A DNA stretch of 64,000 bases from Lachnospiraceae bacterium (GTDB lineage Bacteria > Bacillota > Clostridia > Lachnospirales > Lachnospiraceae). The notes beneath the pieces are model-generated. The model saw nothing but the letters and a program-made list of their open reading frames with translations. It ran no database searches and had not been told where the DNA came from. Location of the stretch: NCBI GenBank assembly GCA_011959105.1, contig BLLU01000264.1:1-64000 (forward strand), written 5' to 3'. Below, piece after piece: positions 1-7,367 of this stretch (positions are counted from its first letter, which is position 1; each line of letters opens with the position of its first letter). Both the position numbers and the translations under genes were made by a program.

Positions 1-1
1 C

Positions 2-88
2 CTGGTGCTGGTGGGAGAGCCGTACCTGAACCACATCCTGGACAAGCAGGTGCATATATTGTTTACCTTTGGTAGCGGTTTATCCTAA
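2..88 (+). CDS. C-terminal end of an unidentified protein (partial)
   Basis: An open frame enters from the left edge and stops at a TAA at 86-88, leaving 28 codons. The tail carries a hydrophobic stretch (HILFTFGSGLS). I do not recognise the family. Its position before a DUF3847 gene suggests it belongs to the same conjugative-element remnant. It could also be a chance frame, since only 28 codons are visible. Confidence 0.3.
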   Translation: MVLVGEPYLNHILDKQVHILFTFGSGLS

Positions 89-155
89 TGGAAAATCAGC
101 TACTTTTTTTTTCCAGTAGTTATCAATACAGCACAGAAAGAATGAGGTATCAAAA

Positions 156-497
156 GTGATCGAGAACAAGAACGAAGCCAACAGAAATTTAGAGAAGGCA
201 TTACAGGCATTGGAACAGGCGAAACAGCGTGTAGCCAACGAAAAGAAAAAGCAGAACGAGAAGAAACGCAAAGCCGAGAACCACCACAAGTATATCATGG
301 GCGGTATTATCGTAAAGTATTTCCCCGACTGTTATCGCTATGACGAGGGCAAGTTAAACCGTATCTTATCGGTTGCATTGCAGACAAGGGAGTGTCAGCA
401 GATTATCTCCAAAATCAAGGCAGAAAGCAGAGAAACCACTCCCCCACAATCCACTCTCCCTAATGCCGAAAACGAAAGCGAGGGCGGTACAGAATGA
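156..497 (+). CDS. DUF3847-family mobile-element protein
   Basis: The 113-residue protein has a charged coiled-coil N-terminal half (about residues 1-45, rich in K, E, Q and N). A conserved-looking segment follows, in which HHKYIMGGIIVKYFPD leads into a helical region. This layout matches DUF3847 proteins, which I know as small cytoplasmic proteins next to relaxase genes in clostridial ICEs; their biochemical role is unknown. The acidic, proline-rich tail after about residue 90 looks disordered. The stop overlaps the ATG of the next small ORF (ATGA at 494-497), which suggests translational coupling. The start follows a gap with no strong GGAGG, so an internal start is possible. No relaxase follows, so the element appears to be decayed here. 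Confidence 0.7.
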   Translation: MIENKNEANRNLEKALQALEQAKQRVANEKKKQNEKKRKAENHHKYIMGGIIVKYFPDCYRYDEGKLNRILSVALQTRECQQIISKIKAESRETTPPQSTLPNAENESEGGTE

Positions 498-631
498 CAA
501 AGGCGAGGACACTGGAAAGCCGGGATACAGTCCTTACAATCTTCAGAACGAAAGCCGACAGCATAACAGACAACAAAGCAAGACCAAGCGGAGAGAGGAA
601 GAAATTTAATAAAAATTCGATAGAAATATGA
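494..631 (+). CDS. Small basic ORF coupled to the DUF3847 gene
   Basis: A 45-residue ORF starts at ATG 494, overlapping the upstream TGA by an ATGA junction. It is basic and rich in T, R and K, with no transmembrane or zinc motif. The overlap and same-strand position suggest a real ICE accessory peptide, or the surviving N-terminus of a longer transfer protein whose remainder is gone. The region after it, 632-683, is AT-rich and contains only the leader of the next gene. I do not recognise the family. Confidence 0.35.
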   Translation: MTKARTLESRDTVLTIFRTKADSITDNKARPSGERKKFNKNSIEI

Positions 632-683
632 GAGTGATTGTGGTATCCTGTTAGAAGTACAAATCGGATTTGGAGGTATCAGC

Positions 684-1118
684 GTGAAAAAAATATATTG
701 TATTATAGCGCAGTTGATATTGCTGCTATGGTTTTTCCTGGATATGACAGGATTGTGTTTTGGAAATAAATGTTTAGTTTCAAGATCATATAAAGAGGAT
801 GGTATACTTTTTCTAATTTATTTAATAGTTGTGATATTATTCATTGTTAAAGAACGAATTGGTAAATGGTTTGTAATTGTATGGCTTTCAATGTGGTTTG
901 TGATACAGTTTATCTGCCACGAATGGTATACTATTTTTAATGATGGATTTATGGGTACATTAGAAAGAAAAATTGAGTATTTTTCAGGTACAATACAGTG
1001 GTTACAAATAGATGGTAAATATATACCCGATGTATATCATACTATATTGCATATTCTCATATTGTGCGCCTTAATCAGTACTATTGTATATTCCATAAAG
1101 ATTACAAAAAAGAAATAG
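684..1118 (+). CDS. Hypothetical membrane protein with about four TM helices
   Basis: The 144-residue protein starts at GTG 684, preceded by a good GGAGG at 672-676. It is almost entirely hydrophobic: helices are visible at about residues 5-22, 40-57, 62-78 and 120-138. A polar loop lies at 85-118, and the protein ends in a positively charged KKK tail. No catalytic or transporter motif is visible. It lies inside the ICE remnant and is followed by a hairpin at 1178-1208. Base use is more AT-rich than the preceding DUF3847 gene, so it may be separate cargo. A small immunity-like or accessory membrane protein is possible, but no function can be assigned. Confidence 0.6.
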   Translation: MKKIYCIIAQLILLLWFFLDMTGLCFGNKCLVSRSYKEDGILFLIYLIVVILFIVKERIGKWFVIVWLSMWFVIQFICHEWYTIFNDGFMGTLERKIEYFSGTIQWLQIDGKYIPDVYHTILHILILCALISTIVYSIKITKKK

Positions 1119-1177
1119 CTGCCTCCGTTTTGCCTAAACATCAATTACCGAATCACACAAAATAGTAACATAGCGTT

Positions 1178-1208
1178 AGAGCGTATAGAAAACAATTCTA
1201 TGCGCTCT
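1178..1208 (+). terminator. Perfect hairpin between ICE ORFs
   Basis: A 13-bp stem (1178-1190 with 1196-1208, one G-T pair) closes a five-base loop. The downstream sequence is AT-rich (ATTATATTG) but has no true T-run. It could terminate the membrane-protein transcript or act as a conserved structured site of the element ahead of the small ORF at 1233. Confidence 0.4.
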
Positions 1209-1232
1209 ATTATATTGTAAAGGAGCAGATTT

Positions 1233-1367
1233 ATGAGCAAAGACAGCAACACACAACATAGAACCACCCGACAGCACCCACCCACAAAAATAATCGTGGA
1301 AAGGCATTATGCAGGCACTGAAAAAATGGAAGAAAAGGCTTTTCAAAGACGACGGCACGAACAATGA
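1233..1367 (+). CDS. Small transposon-type ORF (44 aa), probably truncated
   Basis: ATG 1233 has a strong AAAGGAG seven bases upstream. The product contains the stretch TKIIVERHYAGTEKMEE and is otherwise polar and basic. It resembles the short orphan ORFs carried by clostridial ICEs, which usually continue into a helical C-terminus. Here it stops about 40 bp before the IS256 remnant, so the end may have been lost when that element inserted or decayed. The assignment rests on the ribosome site and style only. Confidence 0.4.
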   Translation: MSKDSNTQHRTTRQHPPTKIIVERHYAGTEKMEEKAFQRRRHEQ

Positions 1368-1406
1368 GAGCATGAGTAACAGCACACAGAAGACCATGCT
1401 GAAAGA

Positions 1407-1625
1407 TAGTACATCTTCCAGAATAACGGACATCATGTCCCGCATGACGGCATTGACATCTGTTCCGTTTTTAATGCTGATGTCATTGTCTTTGAGATAG
1501 CTCCGCATCATTTCCCTCATTGCTGCTTTTTGTGGGCTTTCGTTTTTCTTGCCATAATAAAACCTCCAAACTGAGTAATTCGATCTTACATCAGTTTGAA
1601 GGTTTACACAAACTTTTGGATAGCC
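1407..1625 (-). mobile_element. IS256-family insertion sequence remnant (5' end only)
   Basis: On the minus strand an IS256-type transposase N-terminus is readable. It opens with ATG 1555 (M-A-R-K) behind GGAGG, then MREMMRSYLKDNDISIKNG and VMRDMMSVILEDVL down to 1407. Between the M-A-R-K start and the main frame one A is missing from an A-run near 1545-1550, which shifts the frame and kills the gene. After codon VL the similarity ends abruptly, so about 90 percent of the transposase is absent. At 1604-1625 the motif TTTACACAAACTTTTGGATA matches the terminal inverted repeat style of IS256 elements, giving the outer end. Confidence 0.75.
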
Positions 1626-1629
1626 CCTT

Positions 1630-1700
1630 TCAATCTTCCCGCACTTTTAATTGTGTTTTGTTACCGCAGACAGGGCATAGGAGCCATTTTTCTGTGTTTA
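1630..1700 (-). pseudogene. Cysteine-rich KTR-type protein remnant
   Basis: The minus strand reads INTEKWLLCPVCGNKTQLKV then RED and a stop. This is the characteristic CPVCGNKT zinc-ribbon core of the small cysteine-rich KTR proteins found in Tn916/Tn1549-like elements. Intact family members continue through a second CPKC knuckle. Here the frame ends at the IS256 terminal repeat, so the second knuckle is missing. No start codon remains upstream (an in-frame TAG lies near 1735). It is a broken remnant, interrupted by the insertion sequence. Confidence 0.6.
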
Positions 1701-1775
1701 TGGCATATATCCTCGCTGTATATCGGCTTAATATCTATATGAACCGCCGTTAGGCTACTATATTTTGTTTGAAAA

Positions 1776-3452
1776 TTATTTAAGCATTTCGGAAGTCTGA
1801 AACATAAAATAATTTTCCACAACAGACATTTTGACTGTTTCCGTACTACACGTTTCTACGATTGTTTTTAGCTGTTCAAGCATATCATCAGAGGACATAT
1901 CTGCAAGCACCTTTATATCCGTTGAGTTCCAAAAATTTTGGACTTCATTGATTACTTTTGTAAGTGCCAAATCTCTTTCCCCAACCGTTAGTTTGTTGGC
2001 ATCAAATTGATAAGAAAATCCATACATAAGCTGTGTCCATACCGGCGGGTCAAGCTCCATATTCTCTCTTGATAGCTCAAAACTAAGGTCTGGGTCAATA
2101 GGTGGTTTTCCATAATTGCTACGCATTTGCACAGAGTTTTCGTTATTAGAAGCCTTTACAGTCAAAGATAAAAAGCTGCGTTCTTCTGCATCTAAGTATT
2201 CCGGAAATTGGCGGACTGCTATATCATTTTCAATGACTGCTGTATAAGCTCCATCCATGTTTTGAGTAGACCACTCGACCAAGTTATTATTAAACTCGAC
2301 CACAGTTAAATTTTTATAATCTGCTGTTTTTAGAGCCAACAAGGATTGATAATCTTCCTTTGTACCTAAAGGGGTCTTTGATTTTTCTTCATTTGTTACC
2401 TCTGCATTTGACGAAGGACTTGAGCTATATGCTCCCACATATGTTGCTCCACATAAGAATAGTCCTGCAAGTGCTGCTGATACCAACACGATAACCTTTG
2501 ATTGTTTTTTGTACGCCATAATTGCACCTAACCTTTCACTTAATATTTTTTTGCTTTCCCACAGTGTTACAGAAGTTGTAGAATTTTTGTAATTGCCGCC
2601 TGCTTTAATTGCATTAAGTAGTGTATCGCCATAACCTCGCCTTTCTTTGGGGCTAAGACTGGAAATGACTGCTTCATCACAAGACAGTTCACACTCACGA
2701 TTTATTTCTTTACCAATCACATATACAAAGGGGTTAAACCAATGTAAACAGATTACAGCTTGTGTCAACCATTTGTAAAGCAGATCCGTTCGCTTATAGT
2801 GCGTTAACTCATGCAAAATGGTAAATCGAAAATCTGACATAGAAATATCAGCCGCAGGCAATACAATACACGGTTTCCAAAATCCAATTAGCAAGGGCGA
2901 AGAAACCAAGCTATTGCAGCATAATTCGACATTTGTCTTTATGTTCTGACTGTCGATTATTTTGCCGAGTTGTTCCAGTTTCTCTATATCTGTTACTCCG
3001 GTACACCCTGCCCGAACGTACTTTACGAAGCTTTGATAAATAGTGATTTTTCTTATCAGCAAAATCAAAGCCACAACAAACCAAATTGCCCCGATAATTT
3101 CAGTTGCTCCTGCTTTCCTGTTGGCAGGTGATGGGTCATAAAATGGATTTTCTGCTAAAACAGGTTGATTTGTTCCCGCACCATCTCCTAAGAAAAAGTC
3201 ACCGTCTGCATGAGAATAAGCGTTGGTAATGGGTTCGATTACCTCTGTGCTGATGTTGGAAAACAGGTTGCTGACAAGGTTTGTTTCGGGCGCAAATGGT
3301 ATCAGCATTCGAGCTATGACAATAAGCCATACATAATACTGCCATTTATGACTTAACCTGTTTTTGTAAACAGGTTTGAGTAAAAGCAAAATTAAAACAA
3401 GAATTGCCCCTGCAACAGACAGCGAAAGAAAAGTAATAAGCCCGTCATTCAT
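1776..3452 (-). CDS. M56-family BlaR1/MecR1-like membrane metallopeptidase
   Basis: The 558-residue protein has membrane helices at about 5-27, 37-56 and 118-134. A zinc peptidase domain follows with HELTH at 214-218, NPFVY at 240-244 and a downstream ELSCDE segment; a last helix lies at about 322-342. This is the M56 architecture of BlaR1, in which signal perception triggers cleavage of the partner BlaI repressor. The extracellular C-terminus (345-558) does not look like the penicillin-binding domain of true BlaR1: I see no clear SxxK/KTG set. The ligand is therefore probably not a beta-lactam in the classic way. The gene overlaps its regulator by eight bases, so they form one operon. No beta-lactamase gene is adjacent. 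Confidence 0.85.
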   Translation of the reverse strand: MNDGLITFLSLSVAGAILVLILLLLKPVYKNRLSHKWQYYVWLIVIARMLIPFAPETNLVSNLFSNISTEVIEPITNAYSHADGDFFLGDGAGTNQPVLAENPFYDPSPANRKAGATEIIGAIWFVVALILLIRKITIYQSFVKYVRAGCTGVTDIEKLEQLGKIIDSQNIKTNVELCCNSLVSSPLLIGFWKPCIVLPAADISMSDFRFTILHELTHYKRTDLLYKWLTQAVICLHWFNPFVYVIGKEINRECELSCDEAVISSLSPKERRGYGDTLLNAIKAGGNYKNSTTSVTLWESKKILSERLGAIMAYKKQSKVIVLVSAALAGLFLCGATYVGAYSSSPSSNAEVTNEEKSKTPLGTKEDYQSLLALKTADYKNLTVVEFNNNLVEWSTQNMDGAYTAVIENDIAVRQFPEYLDAEERSFLSLTVKASNNENSVQMRSNYGKPPIDPDLSFELSRENMELDPPVWTQLMYGFSYQFDANKLTVGERDLALTKVINEVQNFWNSTDIKVLADMSSDDMLEQLKTIVETCSTETVKMSVVENYFMFQTSEMLK

Positions 3453-3825
3453 TTTCTCTTTCCCCCTCTCTCCATCGTTTTAGCAGCTCTTCATAATCGG
3501 TTGGCGAAAGCATCCTGTTGTCTATCAGCATGGAAACAAAGTTTTTCATGTCACCCTCATAGATTTTATTAACAAACTGCATTGTTTGTGCTGACTGATA
3601 TTCCTCTGCTGAAACAATAGCTTTGTATTCATTTCTGCGCCCGATTTTGTTTGTTGTCAAAAAGCCTTTCTCAATTAAACGAGATGACAATGTGATGATT
3701 GTGTTTTTCGTCCATGGTGTTCCTTTGTCCTCAAGACCTTTGAAAATATCCGCATATAGTGCCGTGCCACCATTTGCCCAAATGATTTTCATTAGTTCCA
3801 ATTCATAATCAGATATTTGCTGCAC
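3445..3825 (-). CDS. BlaI/MecI/CopY-family transcriptional repressor
   Basis: The 126-residue winged-helix repressor begins QQISDYELELMKIIW and has the family segment TPWTKNTIITLSSRLIEKGF, the recognition helix and wing. The C-terminal half is the dimerisation helix region. I chose GTG 3825 because AAAGGAGG lies just upstream and the homology starts there. A longer frame reaching 3975 has no ribosome site and reads into ICE debris. It overlaps the M56 sensor by eight bases. Such repressors bind palindromes near TACANNTGTA and are cleaved by the partner protease. The likely operator lies in 3826-3900, which I could not pin down. Confidence 0.9.
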   Translation of the reverse strand: MQQISDYELELMKIIWANGGTALYADIFKGLEDKGTPWTKNTIITLSSRLIEKGFLTTNKIGRRNEYKAIVSAEEYQSAQTMQFVNKIYEGDMKNFVSMLIDNRMLSPTDYEELLKRWREGERENE

Positions 3826-3989
3826 ATTACTTCCTCCTTTGATGACAATCTGTACTCTATACTTAAGATAACACTTTGTAATCCAAATGTCAATAGCTAA
3901 AATTTGGAACAAGCAGGAATATCTAAAAAGGTAACCACTGCCGCCTTTATCCATAGGATGCAGGAGCCGTTCCAATCGCTCGTTGGTCG

Positions 3990-4556
3990 GTTGCCCACCT
4001 GTGAAAGTGCTATATCCACGGTGTTTTGGTTGCCCTGCCGTTCTCCGTCCACAAACTCCACGCCGCTTAAATCGGTGGAGGGGCTGCCGTCTATGGAGCC
4101 ACCGCCAAAGAGCAGGGGCTTGCTGCCCTTGGTTTGCAGATAGATGTTGTACATTTCAAGCTGTTCGGCGGTGAGAAGGCTGTTTGCCACGGTGTTGACG
4201 GTGACATCGGTCAGGCTGACGTTTAAGATGTAGTAATCATAGGGGAATTCTCCCTGCACCTTGTCTGCCTTGAAGTATTGTAATAAGGCGGTAAGGTATG
4301 ATGCGGGCTGATGTGGGTCATGCCCGATGGGATCTAAATCGTAGCGGTTTTCGTCATAATCGGGGTAGTCGTTTTCTATGCGGTCAATCTGTGCCTGCAA
4401 TGCTGTTTCCGGTGCGGTGTAATCGTCATTGGCGGCAATGAGTTCCTCATTAGCAGGAGGATACCGCCCCGGCGATGACCGCGGCAAGCAGGAAAAGACA
4501 AGCACAAGAAGCAATACCTTTGGATTTTTAGAAATTGCCGCTGCCGCCTTTGTCTG
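3990..4556 (-). pseudogene. Degenerate CHAP/NlpC-type conjugation hydrolase (CD1108-like)
   Basis: The minus strand retains the start of the membrane anchor (AAAISKNPKVLLLVLVFSCL). A helical domain with DRIENDYPDYDENRYDLDPI follows, and then the beginning of the catalytic module (DIALSQVGN). These are hallmarks of the large membrane-bound cell-wall hydrolase of Tn1549-type ICEs. The anchor continues correctly only in a shifted frame (LLAAVIAGAVSSC), so a frameshift lies near 4475. Sequence after GN (about 3990) diverges, so the catalytic domain is gone. Upstream an in-frame TGA precedes the anchor. It is a truncated, frameshifted fragment without expected function. Confidence 0.65.
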
Positions 4557-4747
4557 AACTCAATGCAGCAAAAAGGGAGAATCAGGATTATGAATCAGCT
4601 TGTGTGGAGTATGAAAAAACTTACGGAGAGAAGGTAGTGAATACAAGGAGTGTCAGAGAGAGAATCCAGCAAAAAGAACAGATAGTAAAAGACAGAGAGC
4701 TGGGCAGAGAGAATCCGGCAAAGCAAAAAGATAAAGGCGCGAGGTAA
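4557..4747 (+). pseudogene. C-terminal fragment of an unidentified mobile-element protein
   Basis: From the junction at about 4557 the plus strand encodes some 63 charged residues (ENQDYESACVEYEKTYGEKV and an arginine/lysine-rich tail) ending at TAA 4745. Upstream the frame runs into the antisense of the CHAP remnant, so the true start is lost. The composition resembles the coiled-coil tail of relaxases or other transfer proteins, but no motif proves this. 4748-4885 shows nothing recognisable. Confidence 0.3.
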
Positions 4748-4885
4748 TAAAGGCAGACGATGGTAAAGTGAAAATGTATGTCAGAAAAAAATGAAAGCAA
4801 TATGTAGAAAAAGCGGGGCGTTACAGGTGGAAAGGAAATACAGTGAAAGAGATATAAGGTCACGGGGGTGGTGTGTATAAATTGT

Positions 4886-4925
4886 AAGCAATAGGAACTG
4901 CATTAGTTCGCAGTTCTTATTGCTT
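4886..4925 (-). terminator. Intrinsic-type hairpin at the end of the RR-HK operon
   Basis: A 16-bp stem (4886-4901 with 4910-4925, one G-T pair) closes an eight-base loop. It overlaps the stop codon of the sensor kinase on the minus strand. A short AT-rich run follows rather than a perfect T-tract. It separates the two-component operon from the ICE debris. Confidence 0.65.
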
Positions 4926-6212
4926 TAGCGCAATAATGGTATGAAAAGTGAGCGTACCATCATCGTAGTACATCTGCAAATTGCCATGATATTTTCCGAC
5001 CACTTTGCGGATGCTTTTTAATCCAAATCCATGTCCGTTTTTATTTACGGTTAGCTGCCTGTCCTTACAGAGAAAAGGATTTTTTCGGCAGGAATTGATA
5101 ACTGTTATAACAATAAATGGTGTTTTTTCACGTCTGCATGTATTAATCTCAATAAAAGAGTCAGGAATAATGCCTGCTGCCGTTATAGCATTATCCAGCA
5201 AATTGCAAAACAGAGAGGTAAGGTCATTGTCTGCAATAAAATCCGTTGTCCCACTTCGTATGTCGGCATGAAAAGTTATATGGCTGTCAGTGCATCGCTG
5301 CATATAGCGGCATAGAATGGAATTCAGCATTTCATGGTCACATAGTCTGGAAAACTCTTTCAGGTCTGGAGAAAGTACCAATTGCCGGATATAGGCGCTT
5401 ATTTTGGCATACTCTTTTTGCTCATTCAGCAGGTCAATGGATTGCAGGTGCTTTTTTATGTCATGGATTAAAATACGCTGGTTTTCATTCTGCGCATTCA
5501 GCATTTTATGATATTGGGCTGAATCCGATTCTTTTTGAAACAATAATTGCATTTCTGTAAAATACGTGTTTTTTTTCTGATGATAGTGGTTGATTTCAAA
5601 CATGAGCAGGTTTGCTGTCAGCAAAAGAACAGCCCCCATGGTAACCATCCAGTCAAGCGACGATGGGAGCAAAACAGATTCGCCAATGCTTACGAAAGTA
5701 AGCATAATAAAGATTGAGGTCAGGGGAATGAAAACAAGAAGAAAAACAGACTGATCATGCTGCCCCGCATCCTTCTTTGGGTTTTTCATTAGGTGCATCA
5801 GTATATAAGTAACTGCAAAAAATATGAGTTTACTAAAGACCGAAAAAAATAAAAGATGATAAAATTCCCTGCCGTTATCAAGAAAGCGAGGGGCAAAGTG
5901 CTTGGTAATTCCATAAACGACTAATTCACTCATTGTCATAACAGCCGCCAGTATGGAAGAATGGAATAATGCTGTATACCAATTTAGATAACATTGTGTC
6001 AGCAGGAAAATGAAATTCAGCAAAAAATATAAAATGATATTGATCCATATAGATTCGGACAGTGACACGCAAAACAGGACAAAATATAAACCGCATAGCA
6101 CGGCAAGCTTTCTCTGTGGGGTGTGTCTGGCAGGAAATAAATTGGAGGAGTATTGCCAGAGTATAATTGCTTCTACAAGAAAACTGAAAAAATAACAGAT
6201 TGTATTTATCAT
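4917..6212 (-). CDS. GHKL-domain sensor histidine kinase (AgrC/VirS-like)
   Basis: The 431-residue protein has six or so N-terminal membrane helices (about 1-205) and no extracellular domain, as in AgrC-type kinases. A dimerisation segment RILIHDIKKHLQSID follows, whose histidine is the likely phosphorylation site. The ATPase domain shows the N-box FCNLLDNAITAA and a glycine box GHGFGLKSIRKV. Kinases of this class sense peptides or membrane stress and phosphorylate a LytTR regulator. The gene starts six bases after its regulator in the same operon and ends in a hairpin. It is divergent from a lipoprotein-ABC operon it probably controls. The paralogue at 11820 sits in the corresponding position of a second module. 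Confidence 0.88.
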   Translation of the reverse strand: MINTICYFFSFLVEAIILWQYSSNLFPARHTPQRKLAVLCGLYFVLFCVSLSESIWINIILYFLLNFIFLLTQCYLNWYTALFHSSILAAVMTMSELVVYGITKHFAPRFLDNGREFYHLLFFSVFSKLIFFAVTYILMHLMKNPKKDAGQHDQSVFLLVFIPLTSIFIMLTFVSIGESVLLPSSLDWMVTMGAVLLLTANLLMFEINHYHQKKNTYFTEMQLLFQKESDSAQYHKMLNAQNENQRILIHDIKKHLQSIDLLNEQKEYAKISAYIRQLVLSPDLKEFSRLCDHEMLNSILCRYMQRCTDSHITFHADIRSGTTDFIADNDLTSLFCNLLDNAITAAGIIPDSFIEINTCRREKTPFIVITVINSCRKNPFLCKDRQLTVNKNGHGFGLKSIRKVVGKYHGNLQMYYDDGTLTFHTIIALKQ

Positions 6213-6217
6213 TTGCT

Positions 6218-6922
6218 TTACCTCGTACTTTCCAAATAAAGGAGATAGGCTTCCTTAAATGCGCTGTATTTTCTTTTTGTCAGATAAGCAGACTGATTAT
6301 CTGACATATGGACAAGATTACGGTCAAAATCCGTGACATGTTCAAGATTGATAATGAAACTGCGGTGTGTCTGGAAGAAACGGTTTTTAGGGAGAAGTTC
6401 CAGCCAGTACTGCATATTGTGAATGGATTCAAAATCACACAGAGTGGTATGTACCGTTACTTTTCTGCCCTGCGCTTCCACTGCTATGACGGAAGATGCA
6501 GGCAGTGTATGCACACCTTGTTTTGTTTCAACCGGGATTTTTACTGTCATAGTGTTATACAGGTCAACCGCATCTTTCATATTACGGAAAAACCGTTGTT
6601 TAGCCAAAGGCTTTGAAAGATATCGGAATACATGGAACCGCATTGCATCATCAAGATATTCAGAATAAGAGGTCACAATAAAAATAATAATCTTATCATT
6701 CTTCTTTTTTAATTCCTTTCCCACATAGATACCATTCATTCCGGGCATTTCTATATCAAGAAATAGAATGTCTTTTTCACCTTTATCTGCCAGCAGGGAT
6801 TCCCCGTCAGAAAAGCAGACCATTTCGGGGCATTTTACGCTTATGTTTTCAAAAAAGTTTCTGATATATTTTTGAAGCTGTTCAATTATCAGCGCATCAT
6901 CGTCACAGATTAGTATTCGCAT
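6218..6922 (-). CDS. LytTR-family response regulator (AgrA/VirR type)
   Basis: The 234-residue protein has an N-terminal receiver domain (ICDDD at 5-9, phosphoacceptor D56 in LFLDIEMPGMNG, K near 106 in LSKPLAK). Its C-terminal LytTR DNA-binding domain contains the typical FFQTHRSFIINLEHV segment. I chose ATG 6922 (MRILICDDD), which has AAGGT upstream, over the longer frame from 6976 that would run through a predicted promoter. It is the first gene of a minus-strand operon with the GHKL kinase. LytTR proteins bind direct repeats about a turn apart upstream of target promoters. The 445-bp intergenic region next to it is the obvious place to look. Confidence 0.9.
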   Translation of the reverse strand: MRILICDDDALIIEQLQKYIRNFFENISVKCPEMVCFSDGESLLADKGEKDILFLDIEMPGMNGIYVGKELKKKNDKIIIFIVTSYSEYLDDAMRFHVFRYLSKPLAKQRFFRNMKDAVDLYNTMTVKIPVETKQGVHTLPASSVIAVEAQGRKVTVHTTLCDFESIHNMQYWLELLPKNRFFQTHRSFIINLEHVTDFDRNLVHMSDNQSAYLTKRKYSAFKEAYLLYLESTR

Positions 6923-6967
6923 TTTTATACCTTTTTTCATGTAATTTACTACATATTTACCCTCTGT

Positions 6968-6996
6968 ATTATACAATAAAGATCAGGAAAATACAA
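6968..6996 (-). promoter_or_regulatory. Candidate sigma-A promoter for the RR-HK operon
   Basis: Reading the minus strand, TTGTAT (6996-6991) is followed after 17 bases by TATAAT (6973-6968), about 45 bases before the regulator ATG. The -10 is perfect and the -35 keeps only TTG. A weak -35 is compatible with an autoregulated promoter. Confidence 0.45.
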
Positions 6997-7367
6997 AGAA
7001 ACTGTATGAAAAAAATTTTTTGGTGGATTTTGGACTGAAACAAAGGGAACGGTATCAGTTTTGAACACTTAACAGTCCAATTGATAATGTGAACAGAGAG
7101 TTAGGTTGGGAAGAGTGTCTTCGCTATAAGAAGATAACAACTGTGCTTGTAACAATATTTATATTTACAGAGGCTTTTTGTAAAATGACCAAAAAAGGGC
7201 AAAAAATGTCGTTTCATGCAAGAAAGGTTGAAATTATGGCAAATACAGGGATAATGGAAATTGTCATTGAAAGGCACCCAGAAGCTGAACCCTTGATTTT
7301 TACAGGGGATGAGGCGATTTGGGGTATTGATCTTGACACTACCAATTTGATGGAAAAAGGAGATATT
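6997..7367. other. Intergenic control region of module 1
   Basis: This stretch separates the divergent regulator and lipoprotein genes. An open frame runs in phase with the lipoprotein from 7089, but it has no ribosome site at its start and encodes no recognisable domain before the lipoprotein signal peptide. I read it as leader. Short repeats around 7055-7110 (AACACTTAACAGTCC, AGAGAGTTAGGTTGGG) could be LytTR sites, but the match is not convincing by eye. Confidence 0.35.

Noticed and set aside
1520-1753. 77-codon plus-strand ORF
   Set aside because: It runs antisense to the IS256 end and the KTR remnant, which are recognisable on the minus strand.
7089-7367. N-terminal extension of the module 1 lipoprotein
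   Set aside because: The frame is open but has no ribosome site, and the signal peptide with AAAGGAG fixes the start at 7368.
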